From Candidatus Sulfopaludibacter sp. SbA3 (GTDB taxonomy: Bacteria > Pseudomonadota > Alphaproteobacteria > Caulobacterales > Hyphomonadaceae), in contig CAMDAC010000001.1 in NCBI GenBank assembly GCA_945888325.1, positions 62,001 to 126,000 on the forward strand: a stretch of 64,000 nt of DNA, read 5' to 3'. Below the pieces are notes generated by a model, which did no database searches, was not told the DNA's origin, and saw only the letters and a list, made by a program, of their open reading frames with translations. Positions 49,880 to 59,466 of this stretch are shown here, one piece after another; the first letter of the stretch is position 1, and every line of letters starts with the position of its first letter. The translations under genes were made by a program, and so were the position numbers.

Positions 49880-50406
49880 CAGTGGCTTACCCTTGAAGTG
49901 ACAAATTCCGTGAAGGTGGCCCGGCGGGCCGTATCATTTCCGAACCAGGCTTCCGGGATGATCAGCGTGTCGGCGCCCTCGATGAAGACAGCCAGATGCC
50001 CCGGTCCGACGTCAATCTTGCGGATTCCGGTCCACCCGATCCGGGTTTCGACCGGACCGCGGCGCACCGAAAGGCAGTCCTCCGTAACCGTCACCTGCGT
50101 GTCGAGGGTGAGTTCGGTGCCCCGTCCGGGACGGTTGCGATAGGACCAGCGCATGAAGATCAGATACCACGCAATGCCCGCAAAGGCAGCCAGATTGGCC
50201 GAAACCAGGATCTGCAGCAGCGTATCCCAGCCCATCGACCGCGCCACATCTTTCGCCAGCAGGGCGACGCTGGCCGAGATGATCGGCGCGGTGAAGCCCG
50301 CATAGTAAAGCGCGGTCGGCCCGATGGTGCCGGTCCGGCTGACCCGGACCAGACGCTTGAGATCGCGGCTTGTCAGCCGTCCGGATACCGCCAGGGACTC
50401 GCTCAT
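49879..50406 (-). CDS. Membrane protein with YcxB-like C-terminal domain
   Basis: This 175-residue protein has two hydrophobic segments (about 30-50 and 62-85) and a C-terminal beta-rich domain (ELTLDTQVTVTEDCLSVRRGPVETRIGWTGIRKIDVGPGHLAVFIEGADTLIIPEAWF). That domain resembles the YcxB family, whose function is unknown. It is inserted between infB and rbfA, coupled to rbfA by a TGATG overlap and only 9 bp from infB, so it is probably co-transcribed with the translation genes. Confidence 0.78.
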   Translation of the reverse strand: MSESLAVSGRLTSRDLKRLVRVSRTGTIGPTALYYAGFTAPIISASVALLAKDVARSMGWDTLLQILVSANLAAFAGIAWYLIFMRWSYRNRPGRGTELTLDTQVTVTEDCLSVRRGPVETRIGWTGIRKIDVGPGHLAVFIEGADTLIIPEAWFGNDTARRATFTEFVTSRVSH

Positions 50407-50415
50407 CCCGAAAGA

Positions 50416-52980
50416 CTAGGCGAGCGTCCTTGCGATTTCCTCAACCTGGAAGCACTCGATCTTGTCGCCGGTCCGAATGTCTTCGTAACGCTCGAACGCC
50501 ATGCCGCATTCCATGCCCGAATTGACCTCGGACACTTCATCCTTGAAGCGCTTGAGCGTCTTGAGCTTGCCTTCGTGGATGACGACGTTGTCGCGCAGCA
50601 GGCGCACGCCGCAGCCCCGCATGACCTTGCCTTCGGAAATCCGGCAGCCGGCAACCTTGCCGACCTTCGTGATGTTGAAGACTTCCAGGATGTCCGCGTA
50701 GCCGAGGAAGGTTTCGCGCTTCTCCGGGGCGAGCATGCCCGACAGGGTCGATTTGACGTCGTCTAGCAGGTCGTAGATCACCGAATAGTAGCGGATCTCC
50801 ACGCCTTCGCGCTCGGCAAGATCGCGCGCCTGCTTGTTGGCGCGGACGTTGAAGGCGAAGATCGGTGCGTTGGATGAACGGGCCAGCAGGACATCGGATT
50901 CCGAAATTCCGCCCACGGCGCCATGGATGACCTTGGCGCGGACTTCCTCGGTCGAGATCTTGTCGAGCGACATCGAGATCGCCTCAACGGAGCCCTGCAC
51001 ATCGGCCTTGAGGACGATCGGCAGTTCGCGGGTTTCCACGGTGCCGTCCTTGAGACGCAGCAGCAGCTGGTCGAGCGAGGCGCGGGCCGCAGCCCCTGCT
51101 CCGCCGGACACCTGACGCTTCGTCCGGATACGGTATTCCGTGATCTCGCGGGCACGCGCTTCGCTGTCGACGACAACCATCGGCTCGCCCGGATCGGGGG
51201 CGCCGTCCATGCCGAGCACTTCGACCGGAAGCGAGGGGCCTGCGCCGTCAAGCTGCTGGCCGCGCTCGTCCACGAGGGCGCGGACCTTGCCCCACTGGGC
51301 GCCGGCCACAACAATGTCGCCGCGCTTCAGGGTGCCGCGCTTGATCAGCACGGTGGCAACCGGGCCGCGGCCCTTGTCGAGCTTGGATTCGATCACGACG
51401 CCGTCGGCTTCGCGGTTCGGGTTGGCTTTCAACTCGAGGACTTCGGCCTGCAGCGAGATCGCGTCGGTGAGTTCGTCGAGACCTTCACCGGTCTTGGCCG
51501 AAACCTTGACCGCGATGGTCACGCCGCCCATCGATTCAACCTGGATGTCGTGCTGCAGGAGGTCTGTCAGCACCTTGTCCGGGTTGGCATCGTAAAGGTC
51601 GGTCTTGGTGACGGCCACGATGATCGGGACGCCGGCCGCCTTGGCGTGATTGATGGACTCGATCGTCTGCGGCATGATCGAATCGTTCGCCGCAATGACG
51701 AGGATCGCAATGTCGGTCGCGTTGGCGCCGCGGGCACGCATGGCCGTGAAGGCGGCGTGGCCGGGTGTGTCGAGGAAGGTGATCCGCTCGCCGGATTTCA
51801 GCTGCACCTGGTAGGCACCGATATGCTGCGTGATGCCGCCGGCTTCGCCCGAGACCACGTCGGTCTTGCGCAGCGCGTCGAGCAGCGAGGTCTTGCCGTG
51901 GTCGACGTGACCCATGATCGTCACGATCGGGGCGCGCGGCTGCAGGTCGGTATCGTCGTCGGCGAGGCCTTCGAGGCCGATTTCGACGTCGGCTTCCGAC
52001 ACGCGTTTCACGGTGTGCCCGAATTCTGCAGCGATCAGTTCGGCCGTATCGGCGTCAACGATATCGTTGCCGCGCAGCATCTGGCCTTCCTTGATCATGA
52101 ACTTCACGACGTCAGCGACGCGTTCGTTCATGCGGCCGGCAAGATCCTGCAGCGTGATGGTTTCGGGCAGCGTGACTTCGATGGAAACCTTATCGCGGTC
52201 TCCGGCGCCGCCCATCTTGCGTTCGCGTTCGCGCTCACGCGCGCGGCGCACAGAGGCGAGCGAGCGTTGGCGGTCGGCGTCGTCGCCGAGAGCCGACGCA
52301 ATGGTCAGTTTGCCTTGGCGGCGCGCACCGGTATCGCGGCTGCGGGCTGCGGCTTCACGGGCACGGTCGCCAGCGCCGCGGTCATCCTTGACCGGCTTGC
52401 CGCCGCCGCCGCGCTTGGCGCGGCCGGCCTCTTCATCTTCCACCGGAACGGCGGCCGCAGGCGACGCGGCGTCAGCGCGCGGGCGCACCTTGGTCGGACG
52501 ATCAACCACCGGCTCTTTCGGCGCGGCTTCGGCGATCTTGCGGGCTTCTTCCTCGGCCTTGCGGCGTGCTTCGGCGCCGTCGCGGTCGCGACCTTCCTGA
52601 GCCTTGCGCTCCTGCTCGGTGCGCAGACGGTCCTGGGACGCCTTTTCCTTTTGCTGGTCTTCGGCGCGCGCCGACTCTTCGGTCTTGCGGCGCTCGAGAA
52701 CTTTCTGGCGAGCCTTCAGCTCGGCCACCGTGATGCCCAGCTTCGAGGCGAGCGCGACAAGCTTCGCCTCCATCGATTCCGAAACAGGGGTGGGCGAGTC
52801 CGCAGCTTGTCCAGCCGCAGGCGCGCCGCCAGCCGTGACCGGGCGGCGTTTTTTCGTCTCGACCACTACCTGTTTGGAGCGGCCGTGGCTGAAGCTCTGC
52901 TTCACTGTGCCGGCGGACTTGCGCACGACTGTCAGCGGCTTGCGCCCACCGGAATTGCCTTGATCGTTGTTATCGCTCAT
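50416..52980 (-). CDS. infB: Translation initiation factor IF-2
   Basis: This 854-residue GTPase brings fMet-tRNA to the 30S subunit. The N-terminal third is a charged, repetitive extension rich in Lys, Arg, Glu and Ala, then IF2_N ([30 protein letters not shown]). The G domain has [20 protein letters not shown] and TKTD, and the C-terminal IF-2 domains end in [15 protein letters not shown]. It follows ylxR in the usual nusA operon order. Confidence 0.97.
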   Translation of the reverse strand: MSDNNDQGNSGGRKPLTVVRKSAGTVKQSFSHGRSKQVVVETKKRRPVTAGGAPAAGQAADSPTPVSESMEAKLVALASKLGITVAELKARQKVLERRKTEESARAEDQQKEKASQDRLRTEQERKAQEGRDRDGAEARRKAEEEARKIAEAAPKEPVVDRPTKVRPRADAASPAAAVPVEDEEAGRAKRGGGGKPVKDDRGAGDRAREAAARSRDTGARRQGKLTIASALGDDADRQRSLASVRRARERERERKMGGAGDRDKVSIEVTLPETITLQDLAGRMNERVADVVKFMIKEGQMLRGNDIVDADTAELIAAEFGHTVKRVSEADVEIGLEGLADDDTDLQPRAPIVTIMGHVDHGKTSLLDALRKTDVVSGEAGGITQHIGAYQVQLKSGERITFLDTPGHAAFTAMRARGANATDIAILVIAANDSIMPQTIESINHAKAAGVPIIVAVTKTDLYDANPDKVLTDLLQHDIQVESMGGVTIAVKVSAKTGEGLDELTDAISLQAEVLELKANPNREADGVVIESKLDKGRGPVATVLIKRGTLKRGDIVVAGAQWGKVRALVDERGQQLDGAGPSLPVEVLGMDGAPDPGEPMVVVDSEARAREITEYRIRTKRQVSGGAGAAARASLDQLLLRLKDGTVETRELPIVLKADVQGSVEAISMSLDKISTEEVRAKVIHGAVGGISESDVLLARSSNAPIFAFNVRANKQARDLAEREGVEIRYYSVIYDLLDDVKSTLSGMLAPEKRETFLGYADILEVFNITKVGKVAGCRISEGKVMRGCGVRLLRDNVVIHEGKLKTLKRFKDEVSEVNSGMECGMAFERYEDIRTGDKIECFQVEEIARTLA

Positions 52981-53035
52981 TCGTCCTACATATCATATTC
53001 TGAGCCCGGACGCCCATGCGTCCCGGCAGATTCCG

Positions 53036-53719
53036 TTACCGATCCGGTTCAGGGAACCAGTCAAGTTCGGGAGCAGCGCGAAATCCGGTAAGGCGCCGGT
53101 AGGCGACTTCCCAGTTCTTCGCGATAGCGCCCCGGCGGACGAGGCCGTGTATCACACGGTCACGTCCGAAAGCCATGCCCAATTCCTGCGAGCTGAGCGC
53201 TCCGGCTACTTTCACGTCGCTATATATGGCTTTCGCGAGGAAATACACCTTGTTGCGCCCATCCTCTGCGCCGTCGCTAGCTTCGAGGAGGAAGGCGGGT
53301 TCCTTGCCGCGCAGGGCGTCGCGCACCTGGTCGTGGCCCTGGATGGCGAGGCCTGCCTTGCGGGCGAGGCCGAGAAGTTCCACGCACCGTTTCACCAGCA
53401 GGCGTTCGGTCAAATCCGACAGTCCTTCGGGAACCGTCACCGCACTCTTGAAGCCGCGCGCGAAGGCGCCCTTGGCGGCCGCCGTGTCGACATGGCGGCG
53501 CTCGGCCCCAACCCACACGCCCCTGCCCGGCAGGCGATCGGCGACATCCGGGGTCACAACATTGTCCGGAGACAGAACAAAACGGATCATCGCCTCCTTG
53601 GGGAGGCGCGTGCGCGTGACGGCGCACTGACGCTCCGGCGATGCCGAAGCATCGCCGTCATCGTCCATTTCATTTTCGGGGATCAGACCCGGTTCACTGC
53701 TCGGGTACGGCTTCTTCAT
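53036..53719 (-). CDS. ylxR: YlxR (DUF448) - ribosomal L7Ae-like fusion RNA-binding protein
   Basis: This 227-residue protein joins a YlxR domain (RQCAVTRTRLPKEAMIRFVLSPDNVVTPDVADRLPGRGVWV, residues about 30-100) to a C-terminal L7Ae-like domain (LLGLARKAGLAIQGHDQVRDALR). YlxR binds RNA and modulates transcription or RNase P in other bacteria. The ATG at 53719 has GGAGGG six bases upstream, so it overlaps the nusA 3' end by 26 bp. The fusion is common in alphaproteobacteria. Confidence 0.9.
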   Translation of the reverse strand: MKKPYPSSEPGLIPENEMDDDGDASASPERQCAVTRTRLPKEAMIRFVLSPDNVVTPDVADRLPGRGVWVGAERRHVDTAAAKGAFARGFKSAVTVPEGLSDLTERLLVKRCVELLGLARKAGLAIQGHDQVRDALRGKEPAFLLEASDGAEDGRNKVYFLAKAIYSDVKVAGALSSQELGMAFGRDRVIHGLVRRGAIAKNWEVAYRRLTGFRAAPELDWFPEPDR

Positions 53720-55457
53720 CGCCGCCCTCCATCTGCAGGTCTGCGAGGTCGATGCCGAGTTCCTCGGCGAGGCTTTCCTCGTCGTCGTCATTGTTGCCAA
53801 GCTCACCGAGGGCGAGGAGCGCGCGCTCCTCTTCGGTCAGCTCCGGCGCTTCCTCATCGCCGGCTTGCTGGGCGATCAGGGCGTCGACGGCTTCCTGTTC
53901 GATCCAGCCCGCGATGACGCGTGCCTTCATGATGAACATCTGGGCGTCGTCCTTGCGCATTTCGCCCTTCTTCAGGATGCCTTCAACCCAGACAGGTTTG
54001 CCGTCCGGACCGGGCTCGCGGTAGCCGGTGATGTCGTCCGGCACGAGGCCGGCCACGTCTTCGACCGTCTTGACGCCCTGCTCGCCGAGTTTCACGGCGA
54101 AGGACGGCGTCATGCTGTCGAGTTCCATCACGTCATCCTCGACGCCGAGTTCGCGGCGCTTGGTGTCGTTCTCGACGGCGACGCGGTCCAGGAATTCGCG
54201 GGCGCGTTCCTGCAGCTCTTCGGCCACGTCCTTGTCGAAGCCTTCGATGGTGATGAAGTCTTCCGGCGCCACGAAGGCGATCTCCTCGACCGATTCGAAG
54301 CCTTCGGAAGCGAGCAGCTGGGCGAGGGTTTCGTCCGCATCCAGAGCTTTCATGAACAGGCTCGTGCGCTCCTGGAATTCCTTCTGGTAGCGCTCGGAAT
54401 CTGCCGACTCGGTGATCAGGTCGATCTGCCAGCCGGTGAGCTGCGAGGCGAGGCGCACGTTCTGGCCGCGGCGGCCGATGGCGAGCGGGAACTGGTCGTC
54501 GGCAACGACAACCTCAACGCGGCGCTCGTCTTCATCGAGCACGACTTTCGAGACTTCTGCCGGCTGCAGCGCGTTCACGATGAACGTGGCGGCGTCATAG
54601 TTCCACGGAATGATGTCGATCTTCTCGCCCGAAAGCTCGCCGACAACCGCCTGCACGCGCGCGCCGCGCATACCGACGCAGGCGCCGACGGGGTCAATGG
54701 ACGAGTCGTTCGAGATCACGCCGATCTTGGCGCGCGAGCCCGGGTCGCGGGCGCAGGCCTTGATCTGGATGACGCCTTCGTAGACTTCCGGCACTTCCTG
54801 GGCGAACAGCTTGCGCATGAAGTCTGGCGCCGCGCGCGACAGGAAGATCTGCGGACCCTTCAGCTCGCGGCTGACCTTGTAGAGATAGGCGCGGACGCGG
54901 TCGTTCGGCTGGAAGTTCTCGCGCGGGATACCGTCATTGCGGCGGATGATGCCCTCGGCGCGGCCGAGATCGACAATGACGTGGCCATACTCGACGCGCT
55001 TGACGATGCCGTTGATGACTTCGCCGACGCGGTCCTTGTACTCATTGTACTGACGCTCGCGCTCGGCATCGCGCACTTTCTGCGTGATCACCTGCTTGGC
55101 GGTCTGGGCGGCGACTCGGCCGAAGTCGAAGGGCGGGAGCTCTTCCGTCAGTTCACTGCCGATAACCATCGCGGCATCGATTCTCTTGGCTTCGGTGAGG
55201 CGCAGCTGCTTGGCCTCGTCTTCGAGGCTGTCATCCGCGACAACCGTCTGCACGCGCCACAGCGTCTGTTCGCCGGTCGCGGGGTCGATCCGGGCACGGA
55301 TGTCGTGCTCCTGGCCGTACTTGGCCTTGGCGGCCTTTTCGATGGCTTCCTGCATCGCTTCGATGACGATGCGCTGGTCGATCGATTTTTCTTCCGCGAC
55401 CGCTTTCGCGATCTGCAGGATTTCAAGACGGTTGGCGGAAACGCCTACGGTGCTCAT
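53694..55457 (-). CDS. nusA: Transcription termination/antitermination factor NusA
   Basis: This 587-residue protein contains the N-terminal RNA-polymerase-binding domain ([40 protein letters not shown]) and S1 ([31 protein letters not shown]). KH1/KH2 ([50 protein letters not shown]) and two C-terminal helix-hairpin-helix repeats follow. A long acidic tail ends the protein ([29 protein letters not shown]). It overlaps rimP by 4 bp (ATGA). Confidence 0.97.
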   Translation of the reverse strand: MSTVGVSANRLEILQIAKAVAEEKSIDQRIVIEAMQEAIEKAAKAKYGQEHDIRARIDPATGEQTLWRVQTVVADDSLEDEAKQLRLTEAKRIDAAMVIGSELTEELPPFDFGRVAAQTAKQVITQKVRDAERERQYNEYKDRVGEVINGIVKRVEYGHVIVDLGRAEGIIRRNDGIPRENFQPNDRVRAYLYKVSRELKGPQIFLSRAAPDFMRKLFAQEVPEVYEGVIQIKACARDPGSRAKIGVISNDSSIDPVGACVGMRGARVQAVVGELSGEKIDIIPWNYDAATFIVNALQPAEVSKVVLDEDERRVEVVVADDQFPLAIGRRGQNVRLASQLTGWQIDLITESADSERYQKEFQERTSLFMKALDADETLAQLLASEGFESVEEIAFVAPEDFITIEGFDKDVAEELQERAREFLDRVAVENDTKRRELGVEDDVMELDSMTPSFAVKLGEQGVKTVEDVAGLVPDDITGYREPGPDGKPVWVEGILKKGEMRKDDAQMFIMKARVIAGWIEQEAVDALIAQQAGDEEAPELTEEERALLALGELGNNDDDEESLAEELGIDLADLQMEGGDEEAVPEQ

Positions 55458-56056
55458 TGGAGATCTCCTGTCTCTTCTTCATCTGTGTCGTCTTCGGACT
55501 CGTCGATCTCGAAATCGGCGAGCAGGTCTTCGTCTTCGTCCGGCTGCGGCGGCAGATTGCCGGCGGCGCGGGCGGCCTCGATCAGTTCATCGGTGAGCAC
55601 GAGCGTGGCGCGGCTCATCTCGTGGACGCCGGCGACCAGTTCGGTCTCGTCGTCGATCTCGAGGTGCACCCCGTCCTCCCCTTCCGACACGATCGTACCG
55701 GTGAACCGGCGGCGGCCATCGATGGGGCGGGCAAGTTCGATGCGGGCGGCGTGGCCGATCCAGCGGCCGAAGTCGCCCGGGCGGGTCAGCGGCCGGTCGA
55801 TGCCGGGGGTCGAGACCTCAAGGATATAGGCTTCCGAAATCGGGTCGGCCTCTTCCAGGACCGGGCCCATGGCGCGGCTGAGGCGGGCGCAGTCCTCGAC
55901 ATCGGTCGGCGCGCCCCCGGCCTTCTCGGCCATCACCTGCAGGTGGGGCCGGCGGCCGCCCGAGACGCGCAGGCGCACGACTTCCATGCCGAGACGGTCC
56001 GCAACGGGGCGGATGATGTCCAGCAGGCGGCGTTCCTGTTCCGAGACGGCGATCAT
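55454..56056 (-). CDS. rimP: Ribosome maturation factor RimP
   Basis: This 200-residue 30S assembly factor has GMEVVRLRVSGGRRPHLQVMAEKAGGAPTDVEDCARLSRAM and ILEVSTPGIDRPLTRPGDFGRWIGHAARIEL, both characteristic. A C-terminal acidic extension (PDEDEDLLADFEIDESEDDTDEEE) is present. Start: ATG 56056, giving IAVSEQERRLL; the open frame above overlaps the leader hairpin and is not used. First gene of the rimP-nusA-ylxR-infB operon. Confidence 0.94.
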   Translation of the reverse strand: MIAVSEQERRLLDIIRPVADRLGMEVVRLRVSGGRRPHLQVMAEKAGGAPTDVEDCARLSRAMGPVLEEADPISEAYILEVSTPGIDRPLTRPGDFGRWIGHAARIELARPIDGRRRFTGTIVSEGEDGVHLEIDDETELVAGVHEMSRATLVLTDELIEAARAAGNLPPQPDEDEDLLADFEIDESEDDTDEEETGDLQ

Positions 56057-56082
56057 GAGAGGCGGGGCAAATCCGGATAAAG

Positions 56083-56113
56083 AAAAACGGCGGACCCGTT
56101 TCCGGACCCGCCG
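56083..56113 (-). terminator. Terminator-like hairpin in the rimP leader (possible attenuator)
   Basis: On the minus strand, an 11-bp stem (56113-56103 with 56098-56088, allowing two G-U pairs) carries a GAAA tetraloop and is followed by TTTTTC. It lies between a promoter candidate (56165-56137) and rimP. In E. coli the nusA operon leader also has terminators affected by NusA. Confidence 0.7.
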
Positions 56114-56136
56114 CCGATATATTTCGACTTGGCGGT

Positions 56137-56165
56137 TTGATAGTCGCGATTGGGCGGTCTGTCGA
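56137..56165 (-). promoter_or_regulatory. Candidate promoter of the rimP-nusA operon
   Basis: On the minus strand TCGACA (56165-56160), 17-bp spacer, TATCAA (56142-56137). It is downstream of the cspA terminator and upstream of the leader hairpin and rimP. Confidence 0.5.
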
Positions 56166-56183
56166 GGGGGTTGCTGAGGCAAA

Positions 56184-56215
56184 CAGAAACGGCGGCCAGG
56201 TTGCCCGGGCCGCCG
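56184..56215 (-). terminator. Intrinsic terminator after cspA
   Basis: On the minus strand an 8-bp stem CGGCGGCC (56215-56208) pairs with GGCCGCCG (56197-56190), followed by TTTCTGTTT. It is 28 bp past the cspA stop. Confidence 0.75.
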
Positions 56216-56242
56216 CTTCCTCACCCTCGAGGGGCGAATGAC

Positions 56243-56452
56243 TTAGAGGACTTTCAGGTCCACAGCCGAGGTTTTGCCGCGGCGTTCGTCCTTGTGCAGT
56301 TCATACTGGATGGACTGGTTCTCGGCGAGCGTGCGCAGGCCCGAACGCTCAACGGCGGAAATGTGAACGAAAACGTCCGCACCGCCCTCATCCGGCTTGA
56401 TGAAGCCGAAGCCTTTTTGGTCGTTGAACCACTTTACTTTTCCGGTTGCCAT
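56243..56452 (-). CDS. cspA: Cold-shock domain protein
   Basis: This 69-residue OB-fold protein is a full cold-shock domain: TGKVKWFNDQKGFGFIKPDEG carries RNP1 (KGFGFI), and DVFVHISAVERSGL carries RNP2 (VFVHI). It binds single-stranded nucleic acid and acts as an RNA chaperone. Whether it is cold-induced is not evident. It has its own terminator and lies between trmB and rimP. Confidence 0.95.
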   Translation of the reverse strand: MATGKVKWFNDQKGFGFIKPDEGGADVFVHISAVERSGLRTLAENQSIQYELHKDERRGKTSAVDLKVL

Positions 56453-56636
56453 ATTGGCTTTCCTTTGCCGTTCCGGGCCGCGACAAGCGCGGGATGCGCC
56501 ATGCCGGTGCCCATCGAAAGCGGGGGAGGGAAAGTCATTGCCGTCGGTCTGACGGGGTCTTGATATTCAGACCGACCGGTTTCGATGCGATGGAAAAGGC
56601 CACAAATGATGCGAAATGTCAATATTCTCCACAGGC

Positions 56637-57338
56637 TCAGATGCGCAGGAAATCGTACCAGATCGGGGCGCAATCGCCGAGTTTCTTGGCCTCGTAGCGG
56701 GTGGTCACATGATCCGCGGGCGGACAGCGCCAGTCATCGGCACGCGCGGCGGTCCATTCGAAAGCGTCATTCCCCAGAAAGGCGAGCAGGGCTTCATCGG
56801 CGTAGCTGGCGACATCGGTGGCAAAGCGCAGGCGCCCGCCGGGGGCAAGGATGCGGGCAAGGCCTGCCACAACGTCCGGCTGCACGAGGCGGCGTTTCTG
56901 CTGGCGCCGTTTCGGCCAGGGGTCCGGGAAGAGGATGAAGACCCGCGCGATGGAGGCCGGCGCAAAAGCGTCCAGCAGCAGGCGCGCATCATCCGGCCAC
57001 AGACGGACATTGGCGAGACCATTGTCCTCGATGCCGGCGATCGCCTTGGCGACGCCTTCGACAAACGGTTCGCACCCGATGAAGCCGGTATCCGGGTTCG
57101 CTGCGGCCTGCGCCACGAGATGTTCGCCGCCGCCGAACCCGATTTCGAGCCAGGCCGCGCGGGCGGACGGAAAGAGGCTGAGGGGTTGAAAGTCCGGCGC
57201 CGCCGGTTGCGGCAGGCGCCAGTGGTCGAGGCGGGTTTCGATCAGCTGCTGCTGGCGCGGCGACAGCGGGCGTCCGCCGGTGCGGCCGAACGTGCGGATC
57301 GGGCGATCCCTCAAACCTTCGTGTTCAGGCGCGCTCAT
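56637..57338 (-). CDS. trmB: tRNA (guanine-N7)-methyltransferase
   Basis: This 233-residue class I methyltransferase forms m7G46 in tRNA. Motif I is WLEIGFGGGEHLVAQA, and the TrmB signature FILFPDPWPKRRQQKRRLVQP follows. The C-terminal TRYEAKKLGDCAPIWYDFLRI is also characteristic. It is 13 bp downstream of the XRE regulator gene. Confidence 0.95.
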   Translation of the reverse strand: MSAPEHEGLRDRPIRTFGRTGGRPLSPRQQQLIETRLDHWRLPQPAAPDFQPLSLFPSARAAWLEIGFGGGEHLVAQAAANPDTGFIGCEPFVEGVAKAIAGIEDNGLANVRLWPDDARLLLDAFAPASIARVFILFPDPWPKRRQQKRRLVQPDVVAGLARILAPGGRLRFATDVASYADEALLAFLGNDAFEWTAARADDWRCPPADHVTTRYEAKKLGDCAPIWYDFLRI

Positions 57339-57350
57339 GACGTAACCGGA

Positions 57351-57773
57351 TCAATCCTGGCCGGAGCGGTTGTCGAAAGCAGAGGCGGCCGCGCGCACGG
57401 TGTTCAGCAGCGACTTGCGCAGCGAAATGTCCTCGATCTTCTGGAAGGCGGAAATGAGTTCCAGCATCTCGGGTGTCATAACCGGCGCGTGCGGTTCATC
57501 TTCGTCTTCGGCGAATTCGGCTTGCTCCGCGCCAAGGAATTCTTCGGCGCCGTCAAAGAAATAACTGATCGGCACACCCAGCACGCCGGCGATTTCGTAC
57601 AATCGGCCCGCCGAGACACGGTTGACGCCCTTCTCGTACTTCTGAACCTGCTGAAACGTCAGCTCAAGCAGTTCGCCAAGGCGTTCCTGCGTCAGCTTGA
57701 GTTCGCGGCGGCGCCACCGGATACGCTGGCCGACAACCCGGTCGATGCCGCTCGGAAGTTTGCTGTCCGTCAT
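57351..57773 (-). CDS. XRE-family transcriptional regulator
   Basis: This 140-residue regulator has an N-terminal HTH (VGQRIRWRRRELKLTQERLGELLELTFQQVQKYEKGVNRVSAGRLYEIAGVLGVPISYFF, residues about 14-73) and an acidic linker. A C-terminal helical segment (PEMLELISAFQKIEDISLRKSLLNTVRAAA) follows. Such regulators accompany lnt and metK or trmB in many alphaproteobacteria. metK is not adjacent here. Target genes unknown. Confidence 0.9.
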   Translation of the reverse strand: MTDSKLPSGIDRVVGQRIRWRRRELKLTQERLGELLELTFQQVQKYEKGVNRVSAGRLYEIAGVLGVPISYFFDGAEEFLGAEQAEFAEDEDEPHAPVMTPEMLELISAFQKIEDISLRKSLLNTVRAAASAFDNRSGQD

Positions 57774-57815
57774 CTTCCATCCCGTTCCGGCCCCAGCGCC
57801 TCGCGTTTTAGGGAC

Positions 57816-59459
57816 TTAACGCCTCCAGCCGAGGAAGGCCAGTAGCGCGAAAAGGCACAGGCTGAACCAGAAGAGTCCCGCGCCAAGCCGGGTCTGGAAA
57901 ACGGTGACAGGTGCGGGTTCCGGAATGCGGTCGCGGCCGTAGGTGGTCGCCCAACCTTCCGGCGCGGTTTCTGCCGGCAGCGTGCGCATCGTCTCCCGGC
58001 CATATCCGTCGACGATGCCGGACGCGCCCCGGTTGGCGGCGCGCACCATCGGCAAGCCGGTCTCGATCGCGCGGTAGCGGTTCTGCGCATAGTGCTGGGC
58101 GGGGCCCATGCCGGCGCCGAACCAGGCGTCGTTCGAGATCAGCACGATCCATTGTGCCCGGTCGGTCTCGTTCGCCTTGCGGGTGATTTCCGGGAACAGG
58201 CCTTCATAGCAGATCAGGGCGACGAAGGGCGGAATCTGCGCGGTGTCGAGCGCCGTCGCCCCTCCCCCGGGCCGGAAACCGGACGCGGCGAGGCGCTGCG
58301 TGGTCGGCGGCAACAGCGCGGCAAACTCGCGCCCGAACGGAATGAAATCGACCGCGGCCAGTTCGCCGAACGGCACGAGGCGGTGCTTGTCATAGAGCGC
58401 GATCGGACCGGTATTGTTGGCCGAGGCATCGAGGACGGCGAGGCTGTTGTAATAGACCGGCGTGTCCTCGGAGAACCATTCATAGCGCGTGGCGCCGACG
58501 ATCAGCTTGCGCTCGCCGATATACGACGAGATGGCATCGAGCGAGTCCGATTCCTGCAGCAGGAAGCCGGGCACGGCGCCTTCCGGCCAGATCACGATGT
58601 CGCCAGGGCGGCTGTCCGGATAGGTCAGCATACGGACGTATTCGACAAGCACGGCGCCGGGCTCCATCCGGTCCCAGTCGGCCTGCGGTACGCCGGCGTC
58701 CATGATCACGACCTGCTGATCGGTCATCGGAGACGCCGCCGCCGTGCGCTCTGCGCCCCAGGCCCAGCCGAGGGCGAGCGCGACAACCGCCGCAAAGGAC
58801 GGGGCCATGCGCAGGCCAAGGCCGCGAGCATCGCGCGTATCCACTAGCGCCGCGGGGGCCGCCATCACGAAGACGGTGAGCAGGGTCAGCCAGTAGACGC
58901 CGCCGAGCGAGGCCGCCTGCGAGAGGGCGCCGCCGGGAATCCATGTCGTGCCCGGCAGGTTCCAGGGAAAGCCGCCGAAGAGGTGCCCGCGCACCCATTC
59001 GGCGAGCGCGAAGAAGGCCGCGAAGACAAAGATGCGCGACGGCGAGGCGGACCAGAACGCACCGGCCATCGCCGCGAAGGCGCCCCAGATCAGGCCCATG
59101 CCGGCGGGCAGCACGATCAGGGGCAGCCAGATGAAGACGAGGTGCTGTTCAGGGTTCACCAGGAACGGCATCGCCGTCCAGTGCATGCTGACCAGAAAGA
59201 AGCCGGAGCCGAAGGCCCAGCCGCGCAGCGCCACCTGCCGGCCCCAGCGGCGGTGCCCGCGGGCGCCGTCGATCATCCAGACGAGCGCGGTGAAGGAAAT
59301 GGCGAGGACGGCGCTGAAATGGAACGGCGCAAAGGCGAAAGCGGCCAGCGCGCCGAAGACGGCCGCCGCGAGCGCGGCCTTCCATCCGGTCAGGCGGGCG
59401 AGCGACTCGTGAAGGGGCCCCAAAGCCGTGAAGCCGTGGCTGCGGACAGGTTCCGACAT
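57816..59459 (-). CDS. lnt: Apolipoprotein N-acyltransferase
   Basis: This 547-residue inner-membrane enzyme transfers the third acyl chain to lipoproteins. An N-terminal multi-TM region precedes the nitrilase-like domain, which has the catalytic Glu in IWPEGAVPGFL, Lys in LYDKHRLVPFGE and Cys in ALICYEGLFPE. A last TM closes the protein. It is required for mature triacylated lipoproteins, of which this window encodes at least six. Follows the corC gene by 7 bp. Confidence 0.96.
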   Translation of the reverse strand: MSEPVRSHGFTALGPLHESLARLTGWKAALAAAVFGALAAFAFAPFHFSAVLAISFTALVWMIDGARGHRRWGRQVALRGWAFGSGFFLVSMHWTAMPFLVNPEQHLVFIWLPLIVLPAGMGLIWGAFAAMAGAFWSASPSRIFVFAAFFALAEWVRGHLFGGFPWNLPGTTWIPGGALSQAASLGGVYWLTLLTVFVMAAPAALVDTRDARGLGLRMAPSFAAVVALALGWAWGAERTAAASPMTDQQVVIMDAGVPQADWDRMEPGAVLVEYVRMLTYPDSRPGDIVIWPEGAVPGFLLQESDSLDAISSYIGERKLIVGATRYEWFSEDTPVYYNSLAVLDASANNTGPIALYDKHRLVPFGELAAVDFIPFGREFAALLPPTTQRLAASGFRPGGGATALDTAQIPPFVALICYEGLFPEITRKANETDRAQWIVLISNDAWFGAGMGPAQHYAQNRYRAIETGLPMVRAANRGASGIVDGYGRETMRTLPAETAPEGWATTYGRDRIPEPAPVTVFQTRLGAGLFWFSLCLFALLAFLGWRR

Positions 59460-59466
59460 GCGAACT

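Noticed and set aside
50923-55829. Long plus-strand frames opposite infB, nusA and rimP
   Set aside because: Antisense shadows of the nusA-infB operon; no ribosome site or recognisable domain.
57351-57773. Interpreting the missing metK between the XRE gene and trmB as a deletion
   Set aside because: metK position varies among alphaproteobacteria; absence from this window does not show loss from the genome.
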